Source: Devosia sp.
GTDB lineage: Bacteria > Pseudomonadota > Alphaproteobacteria > Rhizobiales > Devosiaceae
Direction of reading: 5' to 3'
DNA length: 64,000 nucleotides
Assembly (NCBI RefSeq): GCF_024707125.1
Contig: NZ_JANQAH010000012.1
Location: 1 to 64,000 of the forward strand
Within the stretch, counting starts at the first letter, position 1. Every line of letters begins with the position of its first letter. The notes beneath the pieces are model-generated. The model did not search any database, was not told the DNA's origin, and was given only the letters and a program-made list of their open reading frames with translations. Below are positions 1 through 9,381 of the stretch, piece after piece. Made by a program: the position numbers and the translations under genes.

Positions 1-1183
1 GCGCGCTCAGTTCCACGGCGGCCTTGAGGGCTTCGTCCGTGTACTTGATCTTGTGGAATTCCTCGAAGTAAGGGCGCAGGCCCTTCACGATCTCGATGGC
101 GTCCGGAACGGTCGGCTCGTTGACGTCGATCTTCTGGAAGCGACGGACGAGGGCGCGGTCCTTTTCGAAGAACTGGCGATATTCCTTGTAGGTGGTCGAG
201 CCGATGCAACGGATCGCGCCTGATGCCAGAGCGGGCTTCAGGAGATTCGAGGCATCGAGCGCGCCGCCGGAAGTAGCGCCGGCGCCGATCATGGTGTGGA
301 TCTCGTCGATGAAGAGTACCGCATTCGGCATCTTCTCGAGTTCCTTCATGACGGACTTCAGACGTTCTTCGAAGTCACCACGGTAGCGGGTGCCGGCGAG
401 GAGCGAGCCCATGTCGAGGGCGTAGATGACCGCTTCCTTGAGCACTTCGGGCACGTCGCCTTCGATGATCTTGCGAGCTAGGCCCTCGGCGATGGCGGTC
501 TTGCCGACGCCGGCGTCACCCACATAGAGCGGGTTGTTCTTGGAACGGCGGCAGAGTACCTGGATGGTGCGGCGCAGTTCGCTGTCGCGACCGATCAGGG
601 GATCGATCTTGCCGGCGCGGGCCTTCTCGTTGAGGTTGACGCAGAAATCGGCCAAAGCCGAGCTCTTCTTGCCTTCGGCAGCGCCACCTTCCCCATTGCC
701 TTCACCTTCTTCGGTGCCGCGGACCTTGCGGTCTTCGGCGGGGCCGGACTTGGTGATGCCATGGGAGATGAAGTTGACGGCGTCGAGCCGGCTCATGTCC
801 TGCTGTTCGAGGAAATAGGCGGCATGGCTCTCGCGCTCGGCGAAGATCGCAACGAGCACGTTGGCGCCGGTCACTTCCTCGCGGCCGGATGATTGGACGT
901 GGATAACGGCGCGCTGGATGACGCGCTGGAATGCGGCTGTCGGGCGCGCATCCTGGCCGTTCTGGACGACAAGGCTGTCCAGTTCCTCATTGATGAAGTC
1001 TTCAAGATCGCTCTTGAGCGCGTCGATATCGACATCGCAGCCATTGAGCACGGCGATCGTTTCGCGGTCGTCGGTCAGGGCCAGCAAGAGGTGCTCAAGC
1101 GTGGCGAACTCATGGTTCCGCTCGCGCGCCAGGTTCATCGCCTGATGCAGAGCCTTTTCGAGTCCGCGAGAGAATGAGGGCAT
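1..1183 (-). CDS. clpA: ATP-dependent Clp protease ATP-binding subunit ClpA (C-terminal part outside window)
   Basis: Unfoldase that feeds substrates to the ClpP peptidase in the cytosol. The first 394 residues are visible. Residues 1-145 are the paired N-terminal repeats that dock ClpS. An acidic, Gly/Glu-rich linker lies around 150-175. The first AAA+ module follows, with Walker A GDAGVGKT at 222-229 and Walker B VLFIDE near 289-294. The ATG at 1183 has an AGGAAC ribosome site 5-6 bases upstream that overlaps the clpS stop codon, so the two genes are translated as a pair. The second AAA+ module and the stop lie beyond base 1. The neighbouring clpS makes ClpA rather than ClpB or ClpC the clear call. 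Confidence 0.97.
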   Translation of the reverse strand, partial: MPSFSRGLEKALHQAMNLARERNHEFATLEHLLLALTDDRETIAVLNGCDVDIDALKSDLEDFINEELDSLVVQNGQDARPTAAFQRVIQRAVIHVQSSGREEVTGANVLVAIFAERESHAAYFLEQQDMSRLDAVNFISHGITKSGPAEDRKVRGTEEGEGNGEGGAAEGKKSSALADFCVNLNEKARAGKIDPLIGRDSELRRTIQVLCRRSKNNPLYVGDAGVGKTAIAEGLARKIIEGDVPEVLKEAVIYALDMGSLLAGTRYRGDFEERLKSVMKELEKMPNAVLFIDEIHTMIGAGATSGGALDASNLLKPALASGAIRCIGSTTYKEYRQFFEKDRALVRRFQKIDVNEPTVPDAIEIVKGLRPYFEEFHKIKYTDEALKAAVELSA

Positions 1184-1192
1184 ATGATGTTC

Positions 1193-1618
1193 CTATTGCT
1201 TTTCCATCACGCATTGCAGCGGATGCTGGTTCTTGCGTGCCGTATCCATGACGCGGGTCACCTTGGTTTCGGCAACCTCGTATGGATATACGCCGCACTC
1301 ACCGACCCCCTTCTGGTGAACGTGCAGCATGATCTGCATGGCGTCTTCGCGTGATTTGTTGAAGACGTCCTGCAGGACCAGAACGACGAATTCCATCGGC
1401 GTGTAGTCGTCGTTGAGCAGCAGAACCCGATAAAGGTTCGGCCGTTTGGTTTTGGGACGAGTTTTTGTGACAGTCCCGGTCTCGAAGCTGTTTCCGCCGT
1501 CTCCCTTACGTCCGCCATCATCGTCCTTCGGGCCGCCCACAAGCTTTCCGAGGGGCAGCTCGAAGCCTTTGGCGGGACGGTCAGACGGCGAATGGCTGGT
1601 GGAACGTGTCATATTCAT
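1193..1618 (-). CDS. clpS: ATP-dependent Clp protease adapter ClpS
   Basis: Adapter that binds N-degron substrates and hands them to ClpA. The protein is 141 residues. The conserved core starts near residue 60 and contains [14 protein letters not shown], whose Asp and Met residues line the N-degron pocket, and later [21 protein letters not shown]. The first 60 residues are a low-complexity Gly/Asp/Lys extension typical of alphaproteobacterial ClpS. The start is either ATG 1618 or ATG 1612; neither has a strong ribosome site, so the choice is arbitrary. Nine bases separate its stop from clpA. In known systems ClpS selects N-end-rule substrates, which fits the aat transferase gene encoded near 24.5 kb. 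Confidence 0.95.
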   Translation of the reverse strand: MNMTRSTSHSPSDRPAKGFELPLGKLVGGPKDDDGGRKGDGGNSFETGTVTKTRPKTKRPNLYRVLLLNDDYTPMEFVVLVLQDVFNKSREDAMQIMLHVHQKGVGECGVYPYEVAETKVTRVMDTARKNQHPLQCVMEKQ

Positions 1619-1941
1619 AGCGGCATTTCTGGGAGGAACCGAAGCAGCTCTTCGGACCCATTATGTAGGCAAAAAGGTCCCCGTGTTAAGGGGCACATGA
1701 TCCCGAAAAGTTGAGCGCCATTATCCGGGCTTCGCCAAGAGCTTGCCGCACGGGCAAGAGAGAAGGTCGGGCGTGACCGGATTGCGACTCTGAGACAGAA
1801 ATCGATGGCATTTTACGGAATGGTAACGGGGTGGGCCTATTCTGCATCAATGGCATGGATCGGGCGGGGGCCTCGATCTGCGGGCCGTGTTTCAGTTGCG
1901 TACGGGCAGTTTAGCCCGATGAGTAAAGTTGGAGTTCCGGG
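1619..1941. other. Divergent intergenic region clpS / D,D-carboxypeptidase
   Basis: A 323-base gap between genes pointing away from each other. It must hold the promoters of clpSA (minus) and the carboxypeptidase (plus). I see no convincing coding sequence, RNA gene, or clear sigma-factor or regulator motif. A GGAG at 1931-1934 is the likely ribosome site of the plus-strand gene. Confidence 0.6.
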
Positions 1942-3522
1942 TTGACCTTCCAGGCCATGACCCCTTGGCGCGCTTCGTTTGTCCGCGCCATCGCTGCGAT
2001 TGCCCTCGTGCTGGGCCTTTCCCTGCACCTTGCGGCCCCGGCGCACGCCATCGAAAATCTCAGGAAATATGCCGGCATCGTGGTCGACGCCAAATCGGGC
2101 GAAGTCCTCTATGAGGAAGCCGGCGATTCCAAGCGTTACCCGGCCTCGGTTGCCAAGGTGATGACGCTCTATGTGCTCTTCCAGGAATTGAGCGCGGGCA
2201 ATCTCAGCCTTTCCACCAAGATGACGGTTTCCAAGCACGCGGCTTCGGCCGTGCCGACCAAGCTCGGCCTGCGTGCTGGTTCGACCATTGCCGTGGAAGA
2301 TGCGATCAAATCGCTGGTGACCCTGTCGGCCAATGACATGGCCCGCGTGATCGCCGAACATATTTCGGGTACCGAGAGCAAGTTTGCCGAGCGCATGACG
2401 GCTACGGCCCGCGCCATGGGCATGCGCAACACCACCTATCGCAATGCTTCGGGCCTGCCCGATGGCGGCCAGGTGACGACGGTGCGCGACCAGGCCATTC
2501 TCGGTATCGCGATCTATCAGCACTTCCCGCAATACTACGAATTCTTCCAGACCACGGCCTTCCGCTACAACGGCAAGACCTATGGCAACCACAACCGCGT
2601 GCTGGGCTATATGGGTGCCGTCGATGGCATCAAGACCGGCTATATCAATGCCGCCGGTTCGAACCTTCTTACAGCCGCGCGCAAGGACAATCGCCACATC
2701 GTCATCGTCGCCTTCGGCTTCAACTCGGCCGGCGCCCGCGACGAAAAGGTGCGTCAGCTCGTTGCCAACTACCTGCCCAAGGGCCGTCGCGGCGACTATC
2801 TGCAGACCGCCATGGTTCCCCAGCCGGGTCGCCAGGGCAATTCGAATGTGCAGGTTGCCGTCGCCCAGCCGACGCAGCCGGTTTTCGTGATGCCCATGCC
2901 CCTGCCCGGCTTCCGCCTTGCCGAACTCGCCGCAGCGCAGAATGGTATTGCGCAGCCGCAGGTGGTCGTGGCTTCGGCAGCGCCGGTTCCGGCTGCTGCG
3001 CCCGCCGATATCGGCCTCCAGCCGGCTGTACAGGCTGCCGCGGTGCTTGCAGCGCCGACGCAGGCGCCGACCCCGGCTTATCCCAGCCAGGACATTATCG
3101 GCGCCTGGCTGAGCGACACCTATAATCTCGGCGCGCCGCCGGCTGCGCTTGGCTCGACCCGTCCTTCCGCGCCGCTGGCTCCGCCCAGCGATGTCGGTAC
3201 CGGTGCGGCTCCCGCCCCGGCAGAACAGCCGATCGACCTCATGACCAGCGGCACCGTCGAAACGGCCGGCCTCGTCAATGGGGCGTGGATCGTGCAGATC
3301 GGCGCCGGCCCCTCTGAGGACAGCGCTCGCTCGATGCTTTCGGACGCAGCCGGCAAGGTCGGTGGTCTTGGTGACTTCCGCTCCTATGTCGAGCGCTTCG
3401 AAAAGAACGGCCAGGTTTTCTATCGCGCCCGCTTCGTCGGTTTTGGTGACCGTGACGATGCGACGGCCATGTGCAACCGCCTCAAGGACGCCAACATGGC
3501 GTGCCTGGCGATGCAGGGCTGA
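1942..3522 (+). CDS. D-alanyl-D-alanine carboxypeptidase (peptidase S11) with C-terminal SPOR domain
   Basis: Periplasmic penicillin-binding protein that trims the terminal D-Ala of peptidoglycan pentapeptides. The 526 residues begin with a signal peptide cleaved near AHA (about residue 36). The S11 active-site motifs are all present: S69-V-A-K72, S129-A-N131 and K231-T-G. After residue 290 comes a long Pro/Ala/Gln-rich linker. The last 80 residues look like a SPOR domain, which would target the enzyme to denuded glycan at the septum. I chose TTG 1942 because GGAG lies 7 bases upstream; an in-frame ATG at 1957 has a weaker site but also gives a good signal peptide. A second S11 enzyme without SPOR is encoded at 32600-33760. 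Confidence 0.93.
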   Translation: MTFQAMTPWRASFVRAIAAIALVLGLSLHLAAPAHAIENLRKYAGIVVDAKSGEVLYEEAGDSKRYPASVAKVMTLYVLFQELSAGNLSLSTKMTVSKHAASAVPTKLGLRAGSTIAVEDAIKSLVTLSANDMARVIAEHISGTESKFAERMTATARAMGMRNTTYRNASGLPDGGQVTTVRDQAILGIAIYQHFPQYYEFFQTTAFRYNGKTYGNHNRVLGYMGAVDGIKTGYINAAGSNLLTAARKDNRHIVIVAFGFNSAGARDEKVRQLVANYLPKGRRGDYLQTAMVPQPGRQGNSNVQVAVAQPTQPVFVMPMPLPGFRLAELAAAQNGIAQPQVVVASAAPVPAAAPADIGLQPAVQAAAVLAAPTQAPTPAYPSQDIIGAWLSDTYNLGAPPAALGSTRPSAPLAPPSDVGTGAAPAPAEQPIDLMTSGTVETAGLVNGAWIVQIGAGPSEDSARSMLSDAAGKVGGLGDFRSYVERFEKNGQVFYRARFVGFGDRDDATAMCNRLKDANMACLAMQG

Positions 3523-3606
3523 TGCCCTGACGGATAGTGATGCGACGGGCCGTTCGCCTGCCGCCTCTTGTGTAAGCAGTTTGGTGCCTGTGTTTGGAGT
3601 AGCCCA

Positions 3607-3879
3607 ATGAGCGAACGCAATTCCCTGGTGGAACTGGCCAATTTTATCGGCCGCTCCCCCCTCGCCTCGCCCGATATGAGCGCGCGCAACAAAGCGCTGT
3701 CGGGCATGACGGAACGCCTGCTGCCCAGGCAGCGGCGCTCGGTGGGCGACCTGATGAACGTGGTTCTGACCTTGTCGGCCCGTACGCGCCGCATGGTGCA
3801 GGAGCCGGTCAATATCGACCTCGACGTGTTTGCCCCGGGGGGCAAGCGCGCGCTGGTCATGCGTCTGGGCGACAAGTAG
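3607..3879 (+). CDS. Conserved small protein of unknown function (90 aa)
   Basis: Not recognised. The product has 90 residues with no signal peptide or membrane helix. The middle is basic (RLLPRQRRSVGDLMNVVLTLSARTRR), and a short segment with beta-strand character follows (VNIDLDVFAPGGKRALVMRL). The ATG at 3607 has GGAG seven bases upstream. The gene ends 16 bases before the alpha/beta hydrolase start, so the two are probably cotranscribed, perhaps with the carboxypeptidase 84 bases upstream. The strong ribosome site and GC-rich third positions argue that it is real. Confidence 0.65.
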   Translation: MSERNSLVELANFIGRSPLASPDMSARNKALSGMTERLLPRQRRSVGDLMNVVLTLSARTRRMVQEPVNIDLDVFAPGGKRALVMRLGDK

Positions 3880-3895
3880 GGCGCAATCCCTGCTT

Positions 3896-4492
3896 ATGCC
3901 TGGCAAGACCCTCTTTCTTCCCGGCGCGGGTGGCAGTGCCTCGTTCTGGCGTCCCGTGGCGGATCGCTTGGGGATCGAGGGCACGTTCTTTTCCTGGCCG
4001 GGACTCGGAAATGAAGCGCCCGACCCGGCTATCACCAGCCTCGACGATCTCGTGGCGATGGTGATCGAGCACATAGACGGTCCGGTCAATTTGGTTGCCC
4101 AATCGATGGGCGGCGTCGTGGCGATACGCGCGGCACTCGCCAAGCCGGAGTTCATTCAGAAGCTGGTACTGGCTGTCACTTCGGGCGGGTTGCCGCTTGC
4201 CGATTTTGGGGCGGCGGACTGGCGTGGTGACTACTACCGGGCCTTCCCATCGGCGGCTCGCTGGATAGGTGCGCAGGGCCTCGACCTCTCCGAGGAAATC
4301 AAAACGATCAAGGCGCCGACTCTCTTGCTGTGGGGCGATAACGATCCGATCAGCCCGGTCGCGGTCGGGGAACGGCTCAGCAAATTGCTGGCGGGATCGG
4401 AATTGCATGTGATTGCAGGCGCGGGACACGACTTGGCCCAGACGCATGTGCCTGATGTTGCCGACCTGATAGGCGCGCACCTGCGGAGCTAG
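3896..4492 (+). CDS. Alpha/beta hydrolase
   Basis: Small cytosolic serine hydrolase of 198 residues, substrate unknown. The N-terminus carries the oxyanion-loop sequence FLPGAGGSASFW. The nucleophile elbow is A-Q-S70-M-G, a variant of GxSxG. The acid follows in LLLWGDNDPIS and the catalytic His in GAGHD near the C-terminus. It lacks most of the cap domain, which makes it shorter than typical 250-280-residue relatives, but all catalytic elements are present. It lies directly downstream of the 90-residue gene and ends just before a terminator hairpin shared with the convergent MATE gene. Confidence 0.85.
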   Translation: MPGKTLFLPGAGGSASFWRPVADRLGIEGTFFSWPGLGNEAPDPAITSLDDLVAMVIEHIDGPVNLVAQSMGGVVAIRAALAKPEFIQKLVLAVTSGGLPLADFGAADWRGDYYRAFPSAARWIGAQGLDLSEEIKTIKAPTLLLWGDNDPISPVAVGERLSKLLAGSELHVIAGAGHDLAQTHVPDVADLIGAHLRS

Positions 4493-4497
4493 GCGAA

Positions 4498-4515
4498 AGG
4501 GCGCCGAAGCGCCCT
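4498..4515. terminator. Hairpin between convergent hydrolase and MATE genes
   Basis: AGGGCGC-CGAA-GCGCCCT is a perfect 7-base-pair stem with a tetraloop, six bases after the hydrolase stop. The T tract is weak on both strands, so it may act as a bidirectional terminator or simply protect the transcript ends. Confidence 0.55.
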
Positions 4516-4525
4516 CCCTTGGCGC

Positions 4526-5884
4526 TCAGACGAGCGCGACGATCTTCTTTTTCTTCCAGACGAAGTGATACCAGGCAGCCTGCATGATCATCATGCCGGT
4601 GAAGCTGGCCGCATAGGCCACCCAGATGCCCGAGAGGCCGAGGCTGGTCTGGCTGAGCCAGACGGCGCCGGGCAGCTCGATGAGCAGGATGCCGGCCAGG
4701 GCGAGGAGCATGGGCGCATAAACCATGCCGCTGGCGCGCATCATGCCCGAGAACACCACGCCGAAGCCGAAGGGCACGATGGCCCAGAGCACGATGTGCA
4801 GGAGGTGCTGGGTCAGTTCGATGACTTCAGGATCGGTGATGAACAAAGACACCAGCCAGCCGCTCGCGAGATAGGCGATCAGCACGAGGCCGCCGGTGAT
4901 GACGAGGTTCATCATCAGTGCGGTGCGGGTGATCGCCTGGAGCTGATCGATGCGGCGGGCTCCGATGGCCTGGGCCCCGAAGATAGAGGTGGCGATGCCG
5001 ATCGACATGGCGGGGAACTGGACATAGTTCAGCACCTGGTTGAGCGCGCCATAGGCCGCGGTGGCGTTGGAGCCGAAGCGGTTGACGAGACCCACGATGA
5101 CGATGCCGGCGACCGAGGCCACGACCATCTGCAGGCCGGCGGGGACGCCGAGCTTGAGGATGAGCTTCAAGAGACCGAAATCGGGCTTGAGGGCACGCAG
5201 CAGGTCCATGTCCGGCGCCAGCGGCAGTTTGCGGGCGCGCATATAGAAGAACAGGAAGACCAGCACGACGACGAAGCCGGCGATGAAGGCCCAGGCGGCG
5301 GCGTTGACGCCCAGCTGTGGCAGGCCCCACCAGCCCTGGATGAGGGCGGGTGTGAGGATCACACCGACGATCATCGAGAGCACCAGCGAGAAGAGCGGCG
5401 TGATGGTATCGCCGACGCCGCGCATGATCGAGGTCACGATCAGGAACAGGAAGAAGCCCGGCATGCCGAGGAACATGATGCGGCCGTAGTCGACCGCGGT
5501 CTGGCGGATGTTTTCCGGCGCCCCGAGCACGGACATGATGTCCTCGATCCAGAGGCCGCCGATGATGGCGACGACGAGGCCGAGCACGATAGCCGTGGTC
5601 ATGGTGGTGCCGGTGACCTGCTTGACGCGGACAAGATTGCGCGCGCCCCAGGCCTGACCGATCAGAATGGTCGAGCCGGCTGAAAGGCCGATGATGAAGC
5701 TGATGAGGAAGAACAGAATCGGGAAGAAGGTGGCGAGCGAAGCGAGGGCTTCGACACCGATCATCTGGCCGATGAAAATGGAATTGAACGTTCCCGAAAG
5801 GGCCTGAAGGATGTTCGAGGCCATGAGGGGAAGCAGAAAGATGGCGAACCGCTGCCAGAGGGGGCGGGTGGAATGGGGATCCAT
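4526..5884 (-). CDS. MATE family efflux transporter
   Basis: Inner-membrane multidrug and toxin extrusion antiporter, normally driven by H+ or Na+. It has 452 residues and about twelve hydrophobic helices in two six-helix halves, with the family signature GTFNSIFIGQMIGVEALASLATFFP near the N-terminus and a related motif in the second half (SNATAAYGALNQVLNYVQFP). I start it at ATG 5884 because GGAG is seven bases upstream; an upstream in-frame GTG at 5905 lacks a site. The substrate cannot be read from sequence. It is transcribed alone, divergent from azlC. Confidence 0.92.
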   Translation of the reverse strand: MDPHSTRPLWQRFAIFLLPLMASNILQALSGTFNSIFIGQMIGVEALASLATFFPILFFLISFIIGLSAGSTILIGQAWGARNLVRVKQVTGTTMTTAIVLGLVVAIIGGLWIEDIMSVLGAPENIRQTAVDYGRIMFLGMPGFFLFLIVTSIMRGVGDTITPLFSLVLSMIVGVILTPALIQGWWGLPQLGVNAAAWAFIAGFVVVLVFLFFYMRARKLPLAPDMDLLRALKPDFGLLKLILKLGVPAGLQMVVASVAGIVIVGLVNRFGSNATAAYGALNQVLNYVQFPAMSIGIATSIFGAQAIGARRIDQLQAITRTALMMNLVITGGLVLIAYLASGWLVSLFITDPEVIELTQHLLHIVLWAIVPFGFGVVFSGMMRASGMVYAPMLLALAGILLIELPGAVWLSQTSLGLSGIWVAYAASFTGMMIMQAAWYHFVWKKKKIVALV

Positions 5885-6167
5885 AGGAACGCTCCAGGAG
5901 AACACGTCATTTGGCTATCGTCACGGCGGCAGGCCCCGAACCGGCGGAACTGAACAAATCAGATGGCCGGAGGGACCAATTCACACCCCAAAAACGAGGT
6001 GCCGGCTGGACGGGCGCTGGAGGCTTGGCAATGACACGCAGGTTGTCTACGCCGCCGCGTCAGGAGCGTCAACGCCGCGATGAGCGCCGTGTGATCAAAG
6101 ATGGCGATAGGAGTCATCAGGACTTGTCATCGATGTCCCCGCACACCTCCGTGCTAGAGAATGGCGC

Positions 6168-6896
6168 ATGACAGATATTGCAGCCAGCCCCGATTCCCGG
6201 ATGGATCAGTTTCTCGCAGGCGCCCGCGCCTGCGTGCCCGTCGCCATTTCCGTGGCGGCCTATGGCCTGGTCTGGGGCGTGCTGGCGCGGGGCGCCGGCC
6301 TCAGCCTCTTCGAAGTCATCATGATGAGCGCACTGGTTTTTGCCGGCTCAGCGCAATTCGTGGCGCTCGATCTCTGGACGACGGCGCCGGCTGCGTTGCC
6401 GATCGGCGCGCTGGTGCTGGCAGCCCTGATCGTCAACCTGCGCTATCTGCTGCTGACGGCGACGCTGCGGCCACTCTATCCGGCCAAGGGCCTTCTGGGT
6501 GGCGCGTTCAGCATGTATCTGGTGACCGACGAAAACTGGGCCATGACAGTTGCCGCCATGGCGCGTGGACAGGGTTCGGTTGCCTTTCTGATGGGCGGCG
6601 GTGCGCTCGCCTGGATGGCCTGGATGTGCACCAATCTCGTCGGCTACGGGCTCGGATCGGCTATTGACGATCCGGCGCGATGGGGGCTCGACTTTGCCTT
6701 TACGGCGACGTTCCTGGCACTGCTGCTGGGCATGTGGAAGGGGCGCGGCGACCTCGTGCCGTGGCTTGTGGCGGCGCTGGCGGCCATTGTGACGTCGTGG
6801 CTTGTCGAGGGAAGCTGGCACATTTTGGTGGGTGGCGTGGTCGGCAGCCTTGTCGGCGCCTTCCTGGAGACGCGGAAAAATGCTCACAAGTCCTGA
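6168..6896 (+). CDS. azlC: AzlC family branched-chain amino acid exporter, large subunit
   Basis: Large subunit of the two-part AzlCD/BrnFE-type exporter that removes excess branched-chain amino acids. It has 242 residues and about seven or eight membrane helices. The family signatures are the N-terminal block VAAYGLVWGVLARGAGLS, then MMSALVFAGSAQF and NLRYLLLTATLRP. The last 17 bases overlap the start of the small subunit, the usual arrangement of this pair. There is no strong ribosome site ahead of ATG 6168, only a weak AGAG. Confidence 0.92.
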   Translation: MTDIAASPDSRMDQFLAGARACVPVAISVAAYGLVWGVLARGAGLSLFEVIMMSALVFAGSAQFVALDLWTTAPAALPIGALVLAALIVNLRYLLLTATLRPLYPAKGLLGGAFSMYLVTDENWAMTVAAMARGQGSVAFLMGGGALAWMAWMCTNLVGYGLGSAIDDPARWGLDFAFTATFLALLLGMWKGRGDLVPWLVAALAAIVTSWLVEGSWHILVGGVVGSLVGAFLETRKNAHKS

Positions 6897-7188
6897 GGCC
6901 GTCGCGGCCATTCTCGGCATGGCTCTGGTGACCATGGCGATCAAGGCCAGCGGCTTTTTGCTAGCCGACCGCCTGCCCCGGGACGGCTTTGCGGCCGCCT
7001 GGCTGCGGCACATTCCCGGCGCGGTACTGGCGGCGTTGGTGGCGCCGGCCGTGGTGACCGGCGGCGTGGCCGAGGCCATTGCTGCGGCAGCGACGGCAGC
7101 GGTCTTCATCGTCTCGAAAAACCTCTTTGCGGCCATGGCGACGGGCGTTGCCACGGTTTACGTCGTGCGCTTGCTGGTCGCTGGATAA
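6880..7188 (+). CDS. azlD: AzlD family branched-chain amino acid exporter, small subunit
   Basis: Small partner of the AzlC exporter: 102 residues, four predicted membrane helices, with the family pattern of a Leu/Ala-rich helix followed by DRLPRDGFAAAWLRHIPGAVLAAL. The ATG lies inside the end of azlC in another frame, so translation is probably coupled. Pairing with azlC is the strongest evidence, because AzlD sequences vary a lot. Confidence 0.9.
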   Translation: MLTSPEAVAAILGMALVTMAIKASGFLLADRLPRDGFAAAWLRHIPGAVLAALVAPAVVTGGVAEAIAAAATAAVFIVSKNLFAAMATGVATVYVVRLLVAG

Positions 7189-7241
7189 ACACGACCAGGC
7201 AGTTGCCAGCCGCACCGCTCTAGGCTAGGAACCGTGCCCGT

Positions 7242-7325
7242 GCCCCTCTGGCGGAATGGTAGACGCAGAGGACTCAAAATCCTCCGCCGCGAGGCGTGCC
7301 GGTTCGAGTCCGGCGGGGGGCACCA
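7242..7325 (+). tRNA. tRNA-Leu (anticodon CAA)
   Basis: An 84-base class II tRNA with encoded CCA (7323-7325). The acceptor stem GCCCCTC pairs with GGGGGGC with one G-T wobble. The D-arm has GGCGGAATGGTAGACGC, the anticodon loop is CTCAAAA within a GAGGA/TCCTC stem, and the T-arm reads GCCGGTTCGAGTCCGGC. The extra arm is the moderately long type expected of tRNA-Leu. It reads UUG codons. Confidence 0.97.
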
Positions 7326-7470
7326 TTTCACTCCTACATCGCTGCCAGTACTACGCTTTCGGTCCATGGTCCCCGGCGTTCACTTTCTTTTGAGCGACCC
7401 GTTGGCCGGTTGAAGCTCTTGCGATAACAGACTCTCCGCGCGGCCGCGTCTGGCCCGGAGATTTCCCATT

Positions 7471-9381
7471 ATGACCACCCCCAAAAGGCGTTCAATTCGT
7501 GCGCGCCTGAGCTACGAGTTTGACAAATCCATGTCGGCGGGCCCCGTAGCCCTGATCGGCTGGCTGGCCCTGCTGTCGCTGGTGGTGATCATCGTGGCCT
7601 CGGTCGTGCTCGTGCTGTTCCAACTGGCGCCCGAGGGCGGGCAGCCGGTGGACTTCCTCGAGGCCGCCTGGGAATCGCTGATGCGCTCGATGGACGCCGG
7701 TACCGTCGCGGGCGACACGGGCTGGAGCTTCCGGATGGTGGGGCTCTTGGTCACCATTGCCGGCATTTTCATCTTCTCGACGCTCATCGGCGTGCTGTCT
7801 TCGGGCATCGAGGGCAAGCTCGACGAGTTGCGCAAGGGGCGCAGCCAGGTGCTCGAGAAGGACCACACGATCATTCTCAACTGGAGCCCGTCGATCTTCG
7901 ACGTGATCTCCGAACTTGTCGTGGCCAATCGCAGCCGGCATCGGCCGCGCATCGTCATCATGGCCAATCGCGACAAGGTGGAGATGGAAGACGAGATATC
8001 GGCCAAGGTGGCCGATCTCGGGAATACGCGCATCATCTGCCGTAGTGGCGACCCGACGGACCTTTACGATCTTTCGCTGGTGACGCCGCAATCGGCGCGA
8101 TCGATCGTCATTCTTTCGCCCGAGGGCGAGGATGGCAGCATGGATGATGCCGATAGCAGCGTCATCAAGACGATCCTGGCGCTGGTGCATGACCCGCGCC
8201 GCCGGGCGGAGCCGTATCGCATCGCCGCGGAAATTCGCGATACGGCGAATGTCGAGGTGGCACGCGTGGTTGGCGGGCGCGAGGCGCAGCTGGTGCTGGC
8301 GGACGAGTTGATTGGCCGCATCGTCGTGCATTCGAGCCGGCAGGCCGGCCTCTCGGCGGTCTATTCCGAACTGCTCGATTTCGAAGGGTGCGAGATTTAC
8401 ACGCTCGAGCAGGCAGGGCTGGTCGGCAAGACCTTTGGCGAGAGCCTGATGGTCTATGACACTTCCACGCTGATCGGCATTGTCGCGGCGGATGGGTCGG
8501 TGGAGCTCAATCCACCCATGGCGCGGCGTATCGTGGCCGGTGATCGTGCCGTGATCATTGCGGAAGACGACGCGGCCATCCAGATCAAGGCGCCGGGCGC
8601 CCTGCCCGACCAGACGCAGATGCGGTCTTCGACCCGTGCCGCTGCGCAGCCGGAGCGCGTGCTACTGTTGGGCTGGAATCGGCGCGCGCCGATCATTGCC
8701 TATGAACTCAGCCGCTATGTCGAGCCGGGTTCGGTGCTGACCATTGCTGCGGATACGCCGACGCTGGAAGACGATGTCGCGGCGCTTTCGGTAGCCAATA
8801 CCAATCTGCAGATCTTTTTTGGCCGCACGGATATCACCAGCCGCAAGGCGCTGGAGGGGCTCGATATCGCCAGCTATGACCATGTGCTGGTGCTGGGCTA
8901 TTCGGACCTGCTGGCGCCGCAGCCAACCGATACGCGCACGCTGGTTACACTGCTGCATTTGCGAAAAATCGCCGAGACGACCGGGCGCCGCGTGAAGGTG
9001 GTTTCGGAGATGGTGGATGTGCGCAATCGCGAGCTGGCTGAGGTCACGAGGGCGGACGATTTCGTGGTGTCCAACAAGCTCGTCAGTCTGATGCTGGCGC
9101 AGGCTTCGGAGAACGACGCACTGACGGCTATCTTTGACGATCTTCTGGATGAAGAAGGATCGGAACTCTATATGCGCCCGGCCGGCGACTATGTGGCGTT
9201 GGGCGTGCCGGTGAGCTTCTATACGATAACCGAGGCGGCCCGGTTGAGGGGCGAAGTGGCGATTGGCTATCACCGGCCGCGGCCGGATGCAGCGGCCAAT
9301 GGCATTCTCATCAATCCTGCGAAGTCGGCTGCCGAAGTCTATTCGGAGCAGGATCGGCTTATCATCCTGGCGCGCGAGTGA
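7471..9381 (+). CDS. CASTOR/POLLUX-related ion channel protein with RCK-like cytosolic domains
   Basis: Prokaryotic relative of plant CASTOR/POLLUX channels: 636 residues. The N-terminus has a membrane helix (about 27-50), a pore-like stretch with SLMRSMDAGTVAGDTG (about 72-90) and a second helix (about 93-112) leading into SSGIEGKLDELRKGRSQVLEKDH. The remainder is a long cytosolic region with two Rossmann-like RCK/TrkA-N-type repeats (IILNWSPSIFDVI and VLLLGWNRRAPIIAYEL begin each repeat). In plants the family conducts Ca2+ or K+; ion selectivity in bacteria is not settled. The gene stands alone behind the tRNA and ends in a terminator that includes its stop codon. Confidence 0.85.
   Translation: MTTPKRRSIRARLSYEFDKSMSAGPVALIGWLALLSLVVIIVASVVLVLFQLAPEGGQPVDFLEAAWESLMRSMDAGTVAGDTGWSFRMVGLLVTIAGIFIFSTLIGVLSSGIEGKLDELRKGRSQVLEKDHTIILNWSPSIFDVISELVVANRSRHRPRIVIMANRDKVEMEDEISAKVADLGNTRIICRSGDPTDLYDLSLVTPQSARSIVILSPEGEDGSMDDADSSVIKTILALVHDPRRRAEPYRIAAEIRDTANVEVARVVGGREAQLVLADELIGRIVVHSSRQAGLSAVYSELLDFEGCEIYTLEQAGLVGKTFGESLMVYDTSTLIGIVAADGSVELNPPMARRIVAGDRAVIIAEDDAAIQIKAPGALPDQTQMRSSTRAAAQPERVLLLGWNRRAPIIAYELSRYVEPGSVLTIAADTPTLEDDVAALSVANTNLQIFFGRTDITSRKALEGLDIASYDHVLVLGYSDLLAPQPTDTRTLVTLLHLRKIAETTGRRVKVVSEMVDVRNRELAEVTRADDFVVSNKLVSLMLAQASENDALTAIFDDLLDEEGSELYMRPAGDYVALGVPVSFYTITEAARLRGEVAIGYHRPRPDAAANGILINPAKSAAEVYSEQDRLIILARE

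Noticed and set aside
1837..4155. A 772-codon open frame on the minus strand
   Set aside because: It lies antisense to the SPOR carboxypeptidase, the small gene and the hydrolase. Its translation is Arg/His/Gly-rich with no domain, as expected of a shadow frame in GC-rich DNA.
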